From an uncultured Flavobacteriales bacterium (GTDB lineage: Bacteria > Bacteroidota > Bacteroidia > Flavobacteriales_D > Sanyastnellaceae), in the NCBI GenBank assembly GCA_938082505.1, contig CALLLH010000003.1:1-64000 (forward strand): DNA of 64,000 bases, given 5' to 3'. The notes under the pieces were generated by a model. That model saw only the letters and a list, made by a program, of their open reading frames with translations. It made no database searches and had not been told where the DNA came from. This document shows, piece after piece, positions 34,770 through 44,256 of the stretch. Within the stretch, counting starts at the first letter, position 1, and each line of letters starts with the position of its first letter. Both the position numbers and the translations under genes were made by a program.

Positions 34770-35825
34770 TCAGTCTTTTACGAAGGGATAGTCGGGTGTC
34801 ACATAGACATCCTCGTACAATTCGTGCTTCTCGGGAAGCGGACTCTCCTCAGCGAATGTAATGGCCTCTTCGACAATGGCCTTGATTTCCTTGTCCACCT
34901 CTTTCAGCTGTGCCTCGGTCATCCACTTCTGCTCGAGCAGGACGCCCGCGCAGTGGGCAATCGGGTCGCGCTGCTGGAATTCCTGGACTTCGTCCTTGGT
35001 CCGGTATTTCTGAGGGTCGCTCATCGAGTGGCCCTTGTATCGGTAGGTCTGAATGTCGAGCAGGTACGGGCCTTCACCCTTGCGGCAATGGTCCGCAGCA
35101 CGCTTCATGGCCTCCGCCACAGCCTCTGGCGACATGCCATCCACCGACTCCGCCGGCATCTCGTACGATGCACCCAGCTTGGAGAGGTCCGTCACGTTCG
35201 TGGTCCGTTCCACCGAGGTTCCCATGGCGTACTTGTTGTTCTCGACGACATAAATCACCGGAAGCTTCCAGGTCATGGCCATGTTGAACGTCTCGTGAAG
35301 CATGCCCTGACGCGCAGCACCATCTCCGAAGAAGCAGACCGTCACGTGGTCCTCTTTCCGGTACTTGTCCGCAAAGGCGATGCCTGCGCCCAATCCAATC
35401 TGCCCTCCGACAATGCCATGGCCACCAAACAGGTTGCGTTCCTTGTCGAACATGTGCATCGATCCTCCCTTGCCCTTGCTGGATCCGGTCCGCTTTCCAT
35501 ACAGCTCAGCCATGACCACCTTGGGATCCGTGCCCAAGGCCAGCGGATGCGCATGATCGCGGTAAGCCGTGATCACACGGTCCGAGGGCCTGATGGCCTC
35601 CACCATGCCCGCGAGCACGGCCTCCTGGCCGATGTAGAGATGACAGAATCCACCGAATTTCTGCTGGATGTACAGGTGCCCGCAGCGCTCCTCGAAGCGG
35701 CGCATGAGCAGCATGTCCCTGTGCCACTTCTGATAGGTGGCCTTGGAGAATGCCGGCTTGGCCGCTTTCTTGGTATTGCTCTTGCGACTGGTGGTTGCCT
35801 TCTTGGCAGGCGTAGTGGTCGTCAT
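34770..35825 (-). CDS. pdhA: pyruvate dehydrogenase E1 component, alpha subunit
   Basis: The thiamine-diphosphate subunit that decarboxylates pyruvate with its E1-beta partner. The 351-residue protein has an N-terminal Lys/Ala/Thr-rich tail (about 1-25), then HRDMLLMRRFEERC and GFCHLYIGQEA, and the ThDP motif FFGDGAARQGM ending in VVENN. The phosphorylation-loop region YRYKGHSMSDP is also there. ATG 35825 is chosen; the frame upstream to 35924 overlaps ispF and has no family support. E1-beta is not adjacent, as in many Flavobacteria. A perfect TATATTTG box 20 bases upstream suggests its own promoter inside the porU-recG run. Confidence 0.94.
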   Translation of the reverse strand: MTTTTPAKKATTSRKSNTKKAAKPAFSKATYQKWHRDMLLMRRFEERCGHLYIQQKFGGFCHLYIGQEAVLAGMVEAIRPSDRVITAYRDHAHPLALGTDPKVVMAELYGKRTGSSKGKGGSMHMFDKERNLFGGHGIVGGQIGLGAGIAFADKYRKEDHVTVCFFGDGAARQGMLHETFNMAMTWKLPVIYVVENNKYAMGTSVERTTNVTDLSKLGASYEMPAESVDGMSPEAVAEAMKRAADHCRKGEGPYLLDIQTYRYKGHSMSDPQKYRTKDEVQEFQQRDPIAHCAGVLLEQKWMTEAQLKEVDKEIKAIVEEAITFAEESPLPEKHELYEDVYVTPDYPFVKD

Positions 35826-35845
35826 GATGCCTGAATTGCAAGCAG

Positions 35846-35853
35846 CAAATATA
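35846..35853 (-). promoter_or_regulatory. -7 box upstream of pdhA
   Basis: Minus-strand TATATTTG is a full match to TAnnTTTG and ends 20 bases before the pdhA start, giving a short leader. It lies in the 55-base gap between ispF and pdhA, the largest gap in the porU-to-recG run. No clear TTG is 19 bases upstream. Confidence 0.5.
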
Positions 35854-35880
35854 GGTCCCAACAGCCGGTAGACAGGCACC

Positions 35881-36360
35881 TCAACGGCCCAACAGGACCA
35901 CCGCATGGGCGCTGATGCCCTCACCCGTTCCCACGAAACCCAACCGCTCCGTGGTCGTGGCCTTCACCCCGACGCAATCCAACGGAATTCCCAGCATATC
36001 TCCAATGCCATGGCGCATCTCATCGATGTAGGGTCTCAACTTGGGTGCCTGCAGGCAAATGGTCGTGTCCACATTCACCACCGACCAACCATCCCTGCAC
36101 ACTTTGGACACGGTCTCGCGCAGGAGGACCTTGCTGTCGATGCCCTTGTACGCCGGATCGGTGTCCGGGAAATGGGCCCCGATATCGCCCATGGCCCGGG
36201 CTCCGAACAAGGCGTCACAAATCACGTGAAGCAACACATCCGCATCACTGTGGCCCACCGCGCCGGTCTCGGAAGGAATCAGGATGCCCCCCAGCCACAG
36301 CTCTTCGCCGGTGGCCAGTTGATGGACGTCATAGCCGTATCCGATGCGCAGGTCGGTCAT
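35881..36360 (-). CDS. ispF: 2-C-methyl-D-erythritol 2,4-cyclodiphosphate synthase
   Basis: IspF forms the cyclic diphosphate in the non-mevalonate isoprenoid pathway. The 159-residue length is typical. Metal ligands are in GYGYDVHQ (Asp11, His13) and [20 protein letters not shown], the substrate loop with [12 protein letters not shown], and the C-terminal [17 protein letters not shown] complete the signature. ATG 36360 gives the usual [16 protein letters not shown] 36369 is in frame two bases after the porV stop and is an alternative. The tight spacing to porV suggests one transcript. Confidence 0.94.
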   Translation of the reverse strand: MTDLRIGYGYDVHQLATGEELWLGGILIPSETGAVGHSDADVLLHVICDALFGARAMGDIGAHFPDTDPAYKGIDSKVLLRETVSKVCRDGWSVVNVDTTICLQAPKLRPYIDEMRHGIGDMLGIPLDCVGVKATTTERLGFVGTGEGISAHAVVLLGR

Positions 36361-36371
36361 CCCCGACACGG

Positions 36372-37643
36372 TCAGAAATTGGAGGGGTCGTCGTCGTCAC
36401 CACCGCCGATGACGTCGTCAAAGGCCAAGCGGAGGGAGAACCGCAGGGTGTTCGCCAAGGGGTTCTGCTGGGTCGTCGCGATCAGGTAGCTCAGGTCGAT
36501 GTCCAGCACCGTGTACTTGATGCCCGCACCCAGCGTGATGAACTGGCGGTTGCCTTTCGTGAAGTGCTCGTAGAAGTACCCGCCGCGCACGGCGAAGACC
36601 CCGTTGTAGTCATATTCGATGCCCCCACCGAGGTTGACTTCCCGGAGCTCTTCCCTCAGGATACTGCCCGGCTCGATCAGGTAGGTTCCGTCCCCTTGGC
36701 GCTCCACGATGCCCGGTGCATCATAGAAGCTCTGCAGGATGCCGGACGCCACACCCACGTTCGGGTCAAAACCGCTGACGATGAGGTCGTCATCGTCTCC
36801 TTCGCCGTAGGCCGGAGCCGTGGGGACGAGCAGCTTGTTGGCGTCCAGGGTGAACGTCAGGTCATTGAAGTCATCGAGGAAAACCGTGGCCGCCGCCCCG
36901 GCCTTGAGGTTGGTGGGGATGAAGTCGCGCTCCGCCGTCTCCGTATAGCTCATCTTGGCCCCCACATTGGAGACGCAGATGCCCCAGTTCATGCGGCCAT
37001 CCCGCTCGCCGAACTTGACGTCGTCATTGGTATGGAAGACCCCAACATCCACCGCCACACTGCGGCCCGGACGGCTGTCCGCACCGAGGATGTTCGTGCC
37101 TCCGGTCAGGTTGGAATGGATGTAGCGCGTCGTGAAGCCGCCACTGAAGCGGTCACCGAATTTCTGTGAGAAGCCGAAGTCGAAGGAAAATTCATTCGGG
37201 CTGAAGTCGCGGATGGCCGTGCCATTCACATCGGTGAAGGTGATGTTGCCCAAGGAGAAATAGCGCAGTGCCATCCCGACGGCCTGCCGCTTGTTCAGCT
37301 TTCTCGTGCCGCTGAGGTAGGCGAGGGACATGTCATCGACCAACTGCCTCAACCAGGGCGCATAGCCCATATGGGCCTCGAAGGTCTGATCAGTGAACGC
37401 CATGCGCGCGGGATTCCACGCCATGGCCGTGCCGTCCGGGGTGAGGGCCACCCCGGCATCGCCCAGCGCACCACTGCGGCTGTCCGGTGCAATCATGAGG
37501 AAGGGCACCGCCGTAGTGATGGTATTCAACTGGAGCTGCTCAGCCGTCTCAATCTGCGTCAGCTGGGCCTGAACCGAAGTCGGAACGATGGCCAAGGCAA
37601 CGAGAATCAGGGCCAAGTGGATGGGGAAAATCCTGAAATCCAT
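36372..37643 (-). CDS. porV: type IX secretion outer-membrane protein PorV
   Basis: PorV (LptO) is a 14-strand outer-membrane barrel of the FadL-like group. It shuttles cargo from the Sov translocon to PorU and is needed for release of many type IX cargo proteins. The 423-residue protein has a signal peptide ending near QAQ (residue 27), then [20 protein letters not shown] and [12 protein letters not shown], phrases highly typical of PorV, and ends in a barrel with [15 protein letters not shown] and a short acidic tail. It lies 41 bases downstream of porU, its functional partner in the attachment complex, and 11 bases upstream of ispF. A weak TACTTTCA element lies 9 bases before its start. 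Confidence 0.93.
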   Translation of the reverse strand: MDFRIFPIHLALILVALAIVPTSVQAQLTQIETAEQLQLNTITTAVPFLMIAPDSRSGALGDAGVALTPDGTAMAWNPARMAFTDQTFEAHMGYAPWLRQLVDDMSLAYLSGTRKLNKRQAVGMALRYFSLGNITFTDVNGTAIRDFSPNEFSFDFGFSQKFGDRFSGGFTTRYIHSNLTGGTNILGADSRPGRSVAVDVGVFHTNDDVKFGERDGRMNWGICVSNVGAKMSYTETAERDFIPTNLKAGAAATVFLDDFNDLTFTLDANKLLVPTAPAYGEGDDDDLIVSGFDPNVGVASGILQSFYDAPGIVERQGDGTYLIEPGSILREELREVNLGGGIEYDYNGVFAVRGGYFYEHFTKGNRQFITLGAGIKYTVLDIDLSYLIATTQQNPLANTLRFSLRLAFDDVIGGGDDDDPSNF

Positions 37644-37684
37644 GGGTTGGGGTGAAAGTACTACGGGCGTGTGGATATAATGGT

Positions 37685-40600
37685 TCAGTCGAGCAGAACG
37701 AGTCGGCCTGTCTTGCTGGCCTGCCTGCCTTCAGGCGTGACCAAGTCGAGCCGGTAAAGGTAGATTCCGGCTCCAATCGGGCTCCCCTTTGGGGTTTTGC
37801 CATCCCAGTGCCATCCATCCGACCGATAACCGGTGGGCGTTTCCGTTCGCTCACCCTCCCAAACGGTGTTTCCGCGGCCATCGTATATGGACAGTTTCAA
37901 ATTCAACGCCACACAGGCTTGGTTGTGGTCGAATCTGAATGTGGTTCCCGCGCTCCCCATGGGATTCGGGTAATTGATCAGGCCGTCGAGAAACACCTGC
38001 AATTCTTCCACGACGACGAAATCCAGTCGTGCCGTGGCGCTGTTGTTGTGCACATCCCACGCTTTGAGTTCCAACTGGTGCGGCCCTGTTGGAATGTCGC
38101 TCATGGGAAAGACCACACGTCCGCTCTGGTAGGTATTGAGGTCGCTCTGGTAGTACTCGTTGAGCACGGTTCCATCGCTGCCGTCCAGCACCATTTTGAG
38201 GTCGTGACCGATGCCGTTGCCCACGGTGTTGAGCCCCTGGTCATCCTCGAGGAAGGCGAGCAGCACCGGACGCGTATCGGTGGTGCCTCCCGGAATGAAG
38301 GTGGTGTCGTTCAGGAAGAGCGATATGACCGGTCCTTCATCGTCCGCCACGGCATCCGGATTGACCCCCCCAATGATGAGGTTTTCGGTGTAACCATGCG
38401 CATCGACGTCACCGTCCACCGCATAGTAGCTGATGCGGCCCGGTGCAGGGTCATAGGAGATGTCGCGCGGCACGACGAACTCAAACTCGAAAACGCCGCC
38501 CTCGGCCGTGACCGCGCCCGTGTGGATGCGGTTCCGCCATTCGCTGTAGCTCACTCCTGAAGCGCCCCCATCGTTGTTCAGTGTGGTCACATCCGACTTC
38601 TGGTCGTAGACCGTGGGATAGACGTAGCCATTGAAATCGGTGAGCAGGTTGCCCGCCGCGTCGGACACGTACCCCTTCACGGTGACATGCTCGAGCGCAC
38701 TGAGGGTATCGGCCCAGGCATCCACGGGTATGCCGTTGACCTCGCTGGTCCTCACTTCCATGCCGGGGACGGCCAAGGTCAGGGCCACATCGCCCAGCAA
38801 GGTGAAATTTCGCTTGTTCGAGGAGGCGCCGGCAGCCGGGTCATTCTTTGTCCGGCGCAGGATGTCGCCCAGGCGCTGGCGCTGGCCCGGGGGGGCATCG
38901 AAAGCGACATTGAAAAATGCGGTGTTCAGCTGCTCGTTGGCATAGCTGTAGACAACACGGGTGGTGGTCATCATGGCGATCGCCCCTCCGTCGGGGTTCA
39001 TCACCATCATTTCTCCGGCCGTCTCCAGGTCAGGATCATCAAAACGCGCCAGCTCGCATGTCGCGGTGAAGAAGAGCGGCATCCGGTCGAGGTTGTCCCA
39101 TGCTCCAATCGTGGAAGTGCGGAGGATGCGTTCATGCGCCCATCCCCGCTCGCCTCCATGGCCGATGTAATTGATCAGCAAGGCACCTTCCCGCACCTGC
39201 CGGTCAATGGCCTGCTCCACTTCTGGGTAGCGCTCTCCACCGGGGGTTGCCACTTGCGGGTAGGCATCCATGAAAATTCTGCGGATGTCAAATGCTCCGT
39301 GCTCTTCTTCGAGCCCATTGGCATGCCCGATGCTGTAGAGCGTATGTCCCGTCTCCGTTGGCCCTCCGCTGCCGTCGAAGTCGTCCGCCACGAAACAGAC
39401 TTTGTTGCGCCAGGGGCCGTAGGGGTTGCCCTCCTCTGAACCCGGCAAGCCGGCCGTCAGGCAGGCCGCGCCATTCGGGTCCGGGTTTCCGCTGAGGTAG
39501 GCCGAAACCTTGTTGACTGCATTCCAGGCCTCCGTGAGGGAGCTGGCCGGAATCCGACCCACTCCGATGGACAACGTGTCGGTCAGGCGCTCGGAAGCCG
39601 CGTCGGACAGGAAACCGAAATAGTCATCCGTCACATAACTCTGGGTGGGCGTGTGGCTCTGTGCGCTTTGGAAGGAGATGAGCAGATTCCCGAAACGCGG
39701 GAGATTGCGGTTGAGGTAGGTACCGTCGCCGAAAAGCTGCAAATAGCGCGGCTCGAGGTCGGGATTGCCGCCTGCGCGGTCGTGGAGCATCTTCATCAGC
39801 ATCTTGATGGCCGTGGGGTCCACCCGACCTGAACTGAAGCAATCGTAGATGAAGGAGGGCTCGAGAATGGCCACGTCCAAACCCTCGGCATGATGGATGG
39901 CCGCCAGGCTGTCGGCCGCTTCGCGAAGCGCTGGGGGGGTGATCACGACCAGGTCCACCTGGGGAATGGCGTGCACGTCGGTATTCTGCACAGGGCCAAT
40001 GGGCGTCGGGGTGTAGAAACCGGAACCTGTTCCGAGGCGGAAAGTCCGCAGGGTGTCATAGGTCACCCTGAAACGGGCCTCGCCAGCCTGCACACTGAAG
40101 GGCACTGCGAAAGGAGCCTGGGGATCCGTGACGTCCCACACCCGCTGGACCGAGGTCGCCTGTGAGATGGCCCACTCGAGGATGCGACCGGGGGCCACGG
40201 CATCGGCCCGCTGGAATTCCTGCTGCGTTGCCCCCGACATCGAAGCCTGCCGGGTTCCGGAAATCCTCACATAATCCAACCACCCCTTGGCATCCGCCAC
40301 CTGTGCATCCAAGGTGATGCCCACCTGCACGATCTCGGAGGTGGGCGTCCAAACCCAACTGCCGCTGCCCACCTGAGCCTGCGGCACATGGGATTGGGAA
40401 CCGGTCACCGCCGGAAGGATGGTCCAGGCGCTGTCCCCGAGCGACACGGTGTAGGGACTCGCCGAACCGACCGAGCGGCCCATGAGCTTGACCTCCAATC
40501 GGGCCGGATCATCCGTGATGTCGGGCACCTGGAATGGAATGGTGTGCGTGGGGTTCTGGTCGAATATTTCTCCGAAAAAATTCCTGCCGGACCGGATGAT

Positions 40601-41221
40601 GGTGGATTGTTCCAGCTCGTGGAACAGGTGGAAATCGGAAGTGCTGAGCACGGTATCGAGGTCTCCTGCCATGGTGGGGGCCGTCTCAATCCTCACCGGG
40701 ACCCCGTCGTCCACGCGCAGGAAGTACCAGGCCGTATCCGACCACGGATTCAACTGATGCTGCCAATTCCCTGTGACGTCGTCGTGGGTCCACCGTTCAG
40801 GACCATCCCCCATGAAGATGAAATGGTCGTTTCCATCGAATTGTGAATCGCCATCGTCCACCATCTCGATGGGCACCGGCACCAGATCGAGTGGCCGTGG
40901 CATGGCATTGTCTATCGGGAGCGCATCGCCTCCATGGCCATACAGGTTGAACTGCTGAGGATTGACGGTCGAGGGGTCCAATCCCAGGGCGGTGAGCAGA
41001 TCGGTGTCCACCTTGTGGAATCCGGAGCGGACCGTCGCAATCTTGTACCATTGGCCCTCTGACAACGCAGAATGGGCCGGCCAATCATACTGGAACTGGG
41101 CGCAAAAGGAGCCGCAGGAGAGCCAGAGGAAACCCAGAAGCAAGGACGCCCGTATAGGTTGCTGCAATGGCTTTGCGACCTTACAAGGCAACGATTTTGC
41201 TTGCCGCATCGTTTGGGTCAT
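37685..41221 (-). CDS. porU: type IX secretion sortase PorU
   Basis: PorU is the surface cysteine protease that removes type A sorting domains and attaches cargo to lipopolysaccharide or releases it. The 1178-residue protein has an N-terminal hydrophobic segment (SLLLGFLWLSCGSFCAQ), a long beta-rich prodomain, and a gingipain-like C25 domain with the catalytic pair His688 (NYIGHGGERG) and Cys722 (FFTATCELARF), 34 residues apart as in gingipains. The C-terminus (about 1090-1178) looks like a sorting-domain fold itself (NYPNPMGSAGTTFRF, GAGIYLYRLDL). The ATG at 41221 is chosen; 41209 and 41305 are in frame. It is divergent from porP/sprF across about 137 bases. Confidence 0.94.
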   Translation of the reverse strand: MTQTMRQAKSLPCKVAKPLQQPIRASLLLGFLWLSCGSFCAQFQYDWPAHSALSEGQWYKIATVRSGFHKVDTDLLTALGLDPSTVNPQQFNLYGHGGDALPIDNAMPRPLDLVPVPIEMVDDGDSQFDGNDHFIFMGDGPERWTHDDVTGNWQHQLNPWSDTAWYFLRVDDGVPVRIETAPTMAGDLDTVLSTSDFHLFHELEQSTIIRSGRNFFGEIFDQNPTHTIPFQVPDITDDPARLEVKLMGRSVGSASPYTVSLGDSAWTILPAVTGSQSHVPQAQVGSGSWVWTPTSEIVQVGITLDAQVADAKGWLDYVRISGTRQASMSGATQQEFQRADAVAPGRILEWAISQATSVQRVWDVTDPQAPFAVPFSVQAGEARFRVTYDTLRTFRLGTGSGFYTPTPIGPVQNTDVHAIPQVDLVVITPPALREAADSLAAIHHAEGLDVAILEPSFIYDCFSSGRVDPTAIKMLMKMLHDRAGGNPDLEPRYLQLFGDGTYLNRNLPRFGNLLISFQSAQSHTPTQSYVTDDYFGFLSDAASERLTDTLSIGVGRIPASSLTEAWNAVNKVSAYLSGNPDPNGAACLTAGLPGSEEGNPYGPWRNKVCFVADDFDGSGGPTETGHTLYSIGHANGLEEEHGAFDIRRIFMDAYPQVATPGGERYPEVEQAIDRQVREGALLINYIGHGGERGWAHERILRTSTIGAWDNLDRMPLFFTATCELARFDDPDLETAGEMMVMNPDGGAIAMMTTTRVVYSYANEQLNTAFFNVAFDAPPGQRQRLGDILRRTKNDPAAGASSNKRNFTLLGDVALTLAVPGMEVRTSEVNGIPVDAWADTLSALEHVTVKGYVSDAAGNLLTDFNGYVYPTVYDQKSDVTTLNNDGGASGVSYSEWRNRIHTGAVTAEGGVFEFEFVVPRDISYDPAPGRISYYAVDGDVDAHGYTENLIIGGVNPDAVADDEGPVISLFLNDTTFIPGGTTDTRPVLLAFLEDDQGLNTVGNGIGHDLKMVLDGSDGTVLNEYYQSDLNTYQSGRVVFPMSDIPTGPHQLELKAWDVHNNSATARLDFVVVEELQVFLDGLINYPNPMGSAGTTFRFDHNQACVALNLKLSIYDGRGNTVWEGERTETPTGYRSDGWHWDGKTPKGSPIGAGIYLYRLDLVTPEGRQASKTGRLVLLD

Positions 41222-41358
41222 GGGTATCGTCGAAATTGCTCGCAGCGACAACGTCAAAACAGACGTATTTGTTGCTTCAAGGCAAAGATGTTCGGCAATT
41301 CCCACAAGTTTGTAATTTTCACGTTCTTATACGGGAATCTTTGTTTCCCGGAAACTGC

Positions 41359-42390
41359 ATGGCCATGAAGCTCCAACAGCCCAACCGCAACGCGGCATCC
41401 CGCGCCCTAGGCATCCCCGTCATGGCGCTCCTGATGGCGTGTCTCGGCACCATGATGCCCGAGAAAGCATCGGCGCAGGACCCTGAATTCACCCAGTTCT
41501 ACTCCAATCCGGTCTATTTGAACCCGGCTTTCGCAGGGGCTGCGCGCTGTCCTCGGTTCGTCATGAACTACAGGAATCAGTGGCCGGCAATGAGTGGCAA
41601 CTACGTCACGTCAGCAGCCTCCTATGACCAGCACATCCCGAGCATCTCGGGCGGCCTCGGCTTCATCGTGATGAATGACCGCGCCGGACGCGGTACGCTG
41701 AGCACCACCCGCCTGAGCGGCATATACAGCTACCAGCAGGCCATCAGCCGGAAATTTTCCATCAAGGCCGGTTTCGAAGCCACGTATTTCCAGAAGGCGC
41801 TGGACTGGAGCCAACTGACCTTCGGCGACATGATTGACCCGAGGAAGGGCTTCATCTATGAGACACAGGACCAGCCGCGGGGTGGAAAAGTGAGCCAGGT
41901 CGACTTCAGCGCGGGCATTGTCGGCTTCAGCAAGAAAATCTATTTCGGCTTTGCCGCGCACCACCTGAACGAGCCCAACGAAAGCCTCGTCGTGGGCGTC
42001 AGCCGTCTGCCCATGAAGCTTACGGCCCACTTCGGAGCCCTCCTTCCCCTCGATGGAGATGCCCGCTATGCCAGCGCGTTCATTTCTCCCAACATCCTGT
42101 ACCGCAGGCAGGGAGAATTCCAGCAACTCAATTTCGGCGGCTACGTGAGCAAAGGGCCCATTGTCGGTGGTATCTGGTACCGCGGCATCCTCGGAACCCA
42201 ATATCGCGATGCATTCATCGTTACGTTGGGTATACAATCCGATGTGATCAAGTTCGGCTACAGCTATGACGTTACGGTATCCGACCTCACTCCCGCCACG
42301 GGCGGAAGCCATGAGGTCAGCATGTCCTTGAATTTCGATTGCCGCGCGAAGCGCATCAAATTCCGCAGCCCTCCCTGCCCAGGATTCTGA
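41359..42390 (+). CDS. PorP/SprF family type IX secretion membrane protein
   Basis: A 343-residue outer-membrane barrel protein of the PorP/SprF family. A signal peptide ends near ASAQ, then the family hallmark DPEFTQFYSNPVYLNPAFAGA and FVMNYRNQWPAMSGNY follow. The rest alternates barrel strands such as LGFIVMNDRAGRGTLSTTRL and ends in VSMSLNFDCRAK. Paralogues in this family either belong to the core machine (with PorK-N/GldK-N) or act with individual type B (gliding CTD) cargo; no gldK-N genes are here, so its role cannot be fixed. ATG at 41359 or 41365; longer frame back to 41167 adds a second improbable lead. gldJ follows after 34 bases. Confidence 0.9.
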   Translation: MAMKLQQPNRNAASRALGIPVMALLMACLGTMMPEKASAQDPEFTQFYSNPVYLNPAFAGAARCPRFVMNYRNQWPAMSGNYVTSAASYDQHIPSISGGLGFIVMNDRAGRGTLSTTRLSGIYSYQQAISRKFSIKAGFEATYFQKALDWSQLTFGDMIDPRKGFIYETQDQPRGGKVSQVDFSAGIVGFSKKIYFGFAAHHLNEPNESLVVGVSRLPMKLTAHFGALLPLDGDARYASAFISPNILYRRQGEFQQLNFGGYVSKGPIVGGIWYRGILGTQYRDAFIVTLGIQSDVIKFGYSYDVTVSDLTPATGGSHEVSMSLNFDCRAKRIKFRSPPCPGF

Positions 42391-42424
42391 ACCCATTCCC
42401 TGCAAGGAACCCCAATAGAAAGCG

Positions 42425-44185
42425 ATGCAGCAACTCCAATCCTTCCTCCTTCTCTCTGCCGTGACCCTTGGTGCAGCCGTCATGCTCACCTCCTGTCAAG
42501 GTGGTGCCTCCGGTGCCACCGGCTGGGCCTATAACGATTCAGAGAATGGTGGATTCCAGCAACTCCCCTACATCGGTCAGGAGACCGGTCCGGGACTCGT
42601 CTTCGTCGAAGGCGGCACCTTCACCATGGGTCAGGTCGAGGATGACCTCACCGGCGCGTGGGACAACATCCCTCGCAGGGTCACGGTGAGCTCGTTCTAT
42701 ATGGACGAGGCGGAGGTCACCAATTTCTATTGGTTGGAATACCTCTTCTGGCTGAACCGGGTTTACGGTGACGGTTTCCCTGAAATTGTGGACCGGGCCA
42801 AGCCGGACACCCTCGTATGGAGGGACCCGCGCGCCTACAACGAGCCCTACGTCAACTACTACCTGCGCCATCCCGCCTTCCGGGACTATCCGGTGGTGGG
42901 TGTCTCCTGGTTGCAGGCCAATGAATTCTGCAAGTGGCGCACGGACCGTGTGAACGAACAGATCATGGTTCGGGAGGGCTTCCTCGTGCACAACCCAACG
43001 GGACAGGTAGACGACAGCTTTTTCAGTACCGAGGCCTACCTCGACGGTCAGTATGAGGAGGCGGCCAAGGCTGCGGACGGCATCAGGGACCTCCGACCCA
43101 ATGGCGTGGGTTACCGCAATGTCGCCATGACGGATGGCATTCTGCTTCCCGATTACCGCTTGCCCACCGAGGCCGAATGGGAGTACGCCGCCCTGTCCCT
43201 CATCGGAAACAGCGGTGAAGAGCTCATCACGAGCCGCAGGACCTATCCTTGGGATGGCCACTATGTGAGGAATGACGACAGCCGTGGCAAATTCTACGGC
43301 GAGATCAACGCCAACTTCGTCCGCGCCCGCGGTGACTACATGGGTGTGGCAGGTGCGCTCAACGACAACGCGGATATCACGGCCCCGGTCTACAGCTACG
43401 CACCGAACGACTATGGCCTCTACAACATGGCCGGCAACGTCAGCGAATGGGTGATGGACGTCTACCGTCCGAGCACGTTGCAGGATGCCCAGGAGTTCCG
43501 TCCGTTCCGTGGTAATGTCTTCTCGACCAAGCTCCTCGACAGCGAGGGCAACGTGACCGACAAGCTGGACTACGTGGTCTACGACATCGCGAGCATCGCG
43601 GCTGAACTCGAGGAATACGAGGAGGTCGCAGGACCCTCCCTGACCTCGGAAGGGCAAAACCTCATTGACAACCTCAAGAACAAGATCGAGAGTGCCAACG
43701 AGGACCTGGACGTCAAGCGCGTGGAAGAGGCCATGACCAAGATGGACGAGGCCCTCGACCTCATCGAGGAGAGCGAGGCCCCATCCGCGTCCGACCTGCG
43801 CCGCACCTGGACCAACCACATTGAGGGCAAGCCGGGCGAAATGCGCTACCGCAATGTGACGCTCGAAGAAAACCTCAACCGGCGCAACTACAAGATGGCC
43901 AACAACATCGACTACCTCGATGGTGACTTGGAAAGTTCCATCCTGTTTGCCCAGACGGAGTTGAGTGAGAATGACGACCTCGTTTACGATTATGGCGTCA
44001 CCTCACTCATCAACGACAACGTCAGGGTCTACAAGGGGGGCAGCTGGAACGACCGCGTGTACTGGATCATTCCGGGCACTCGCCGCTTCCTCGAAGAGGA
44101 CCAGAGCTCAGCGACCATCGGCTTCCGATGCGCCATGACCCGGGTGGGCTCCCCCAAGGGCAACATCATGGCCGGCGGCAAGTAA
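42425..44185 (+). CDS. gldJ: gliding motility lipoprotein GldJ
   Basis: GldJ is an outer-membrane lipoprotein needed for gliding and for stability of GldK in type IX secretion. The 586-residue protein has a lipobox LTSC with Cys24. The fold is formylglycine-generating-enzyme-like (SUMF1): VFVEGGTFTMGQ, VSWLQANEFCKWR, YRLPTEAEWEYAA, YNMAGNVSEWVMD and the closing VYKGGSWNDRVYW with ATIGFRCAM. Between the two halves (about residues 395-460) lies a Glu/Asp/Leu-rich helical insertion. Catalytic cysteines of true formylglycine enzymes are not evident, as expected for a structural paralogue. It is likely co-transcribed with porP/sprF and is followed by a terminator. Confidence 0.95.
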   Translation: MQQLQSFLLLSAVTLGAAVMLTSCQGGASGATGWAYNDSENGGFQQLPYIGQETGPGLVFVEGGTFTMGQVEDDLTGAWDNIPRRVTVSSFYMDEAEVTNFYWLEYLFWLNRVYGDGFPEIVDRAKPDTLVWRDPRAYNEPYVNYYLRHPAFRDYPVVGVSWLQANEFCKWRTDRVNEQIMVREGFLVHNPTGQVDDSFFSTEAYLDGQYEEAAKAADGIRDLRPNGVGYRNVAMTDGILLPDYRLPTEAEWEYAALSLIGNSGEELITSRRTYPWDGHYVRNDDSRGKFYGEINANFVRARGDYMGVAGALNDNADITAPVYSYAPNDYGLYNMAGNVSEWVMDVYRPSTLQDAQEFRPFRGNVFSTKLLDSEGNVTDKLDYVVYDIASIAAELEEYEEVAGPSLTSEGQNLIDNLKNKIESANEDLDVKRVEEAMTKMDEALDLIEESEAPSASDLRRTWTNHIEGKPGEMRYRNVTLEENLNRRNYKMANNIDYLDGDLESSILFAQTELSENDDLVYDYGVTSLINDNVRVYKGGSWNDRVYWIIPGTRRFLEEDQSSATIGFRCAMTRVGSPKGNIMAGGK

Positions 44186-44207
44186 GCACCGGACAATGTT
44201 CATTGTG

Positions 44208-44248
44208 AACCCCGCCCGGTCGCGTGCCGTGCGGGGTTCCTCTTTTTA
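44208..44248 (+). terminator. intrinsic terminator after gldJ
   Basis: An 8-base-pair stem AACCCCGC/GCGGGGTT with a 15-base loop is followed by CCTCTTTTTATT. It separates gldJ from murF; only 9 bases follow before the murF start. Confidence 0.75.
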
Positions 44249-44256
44249 TTGCACCC

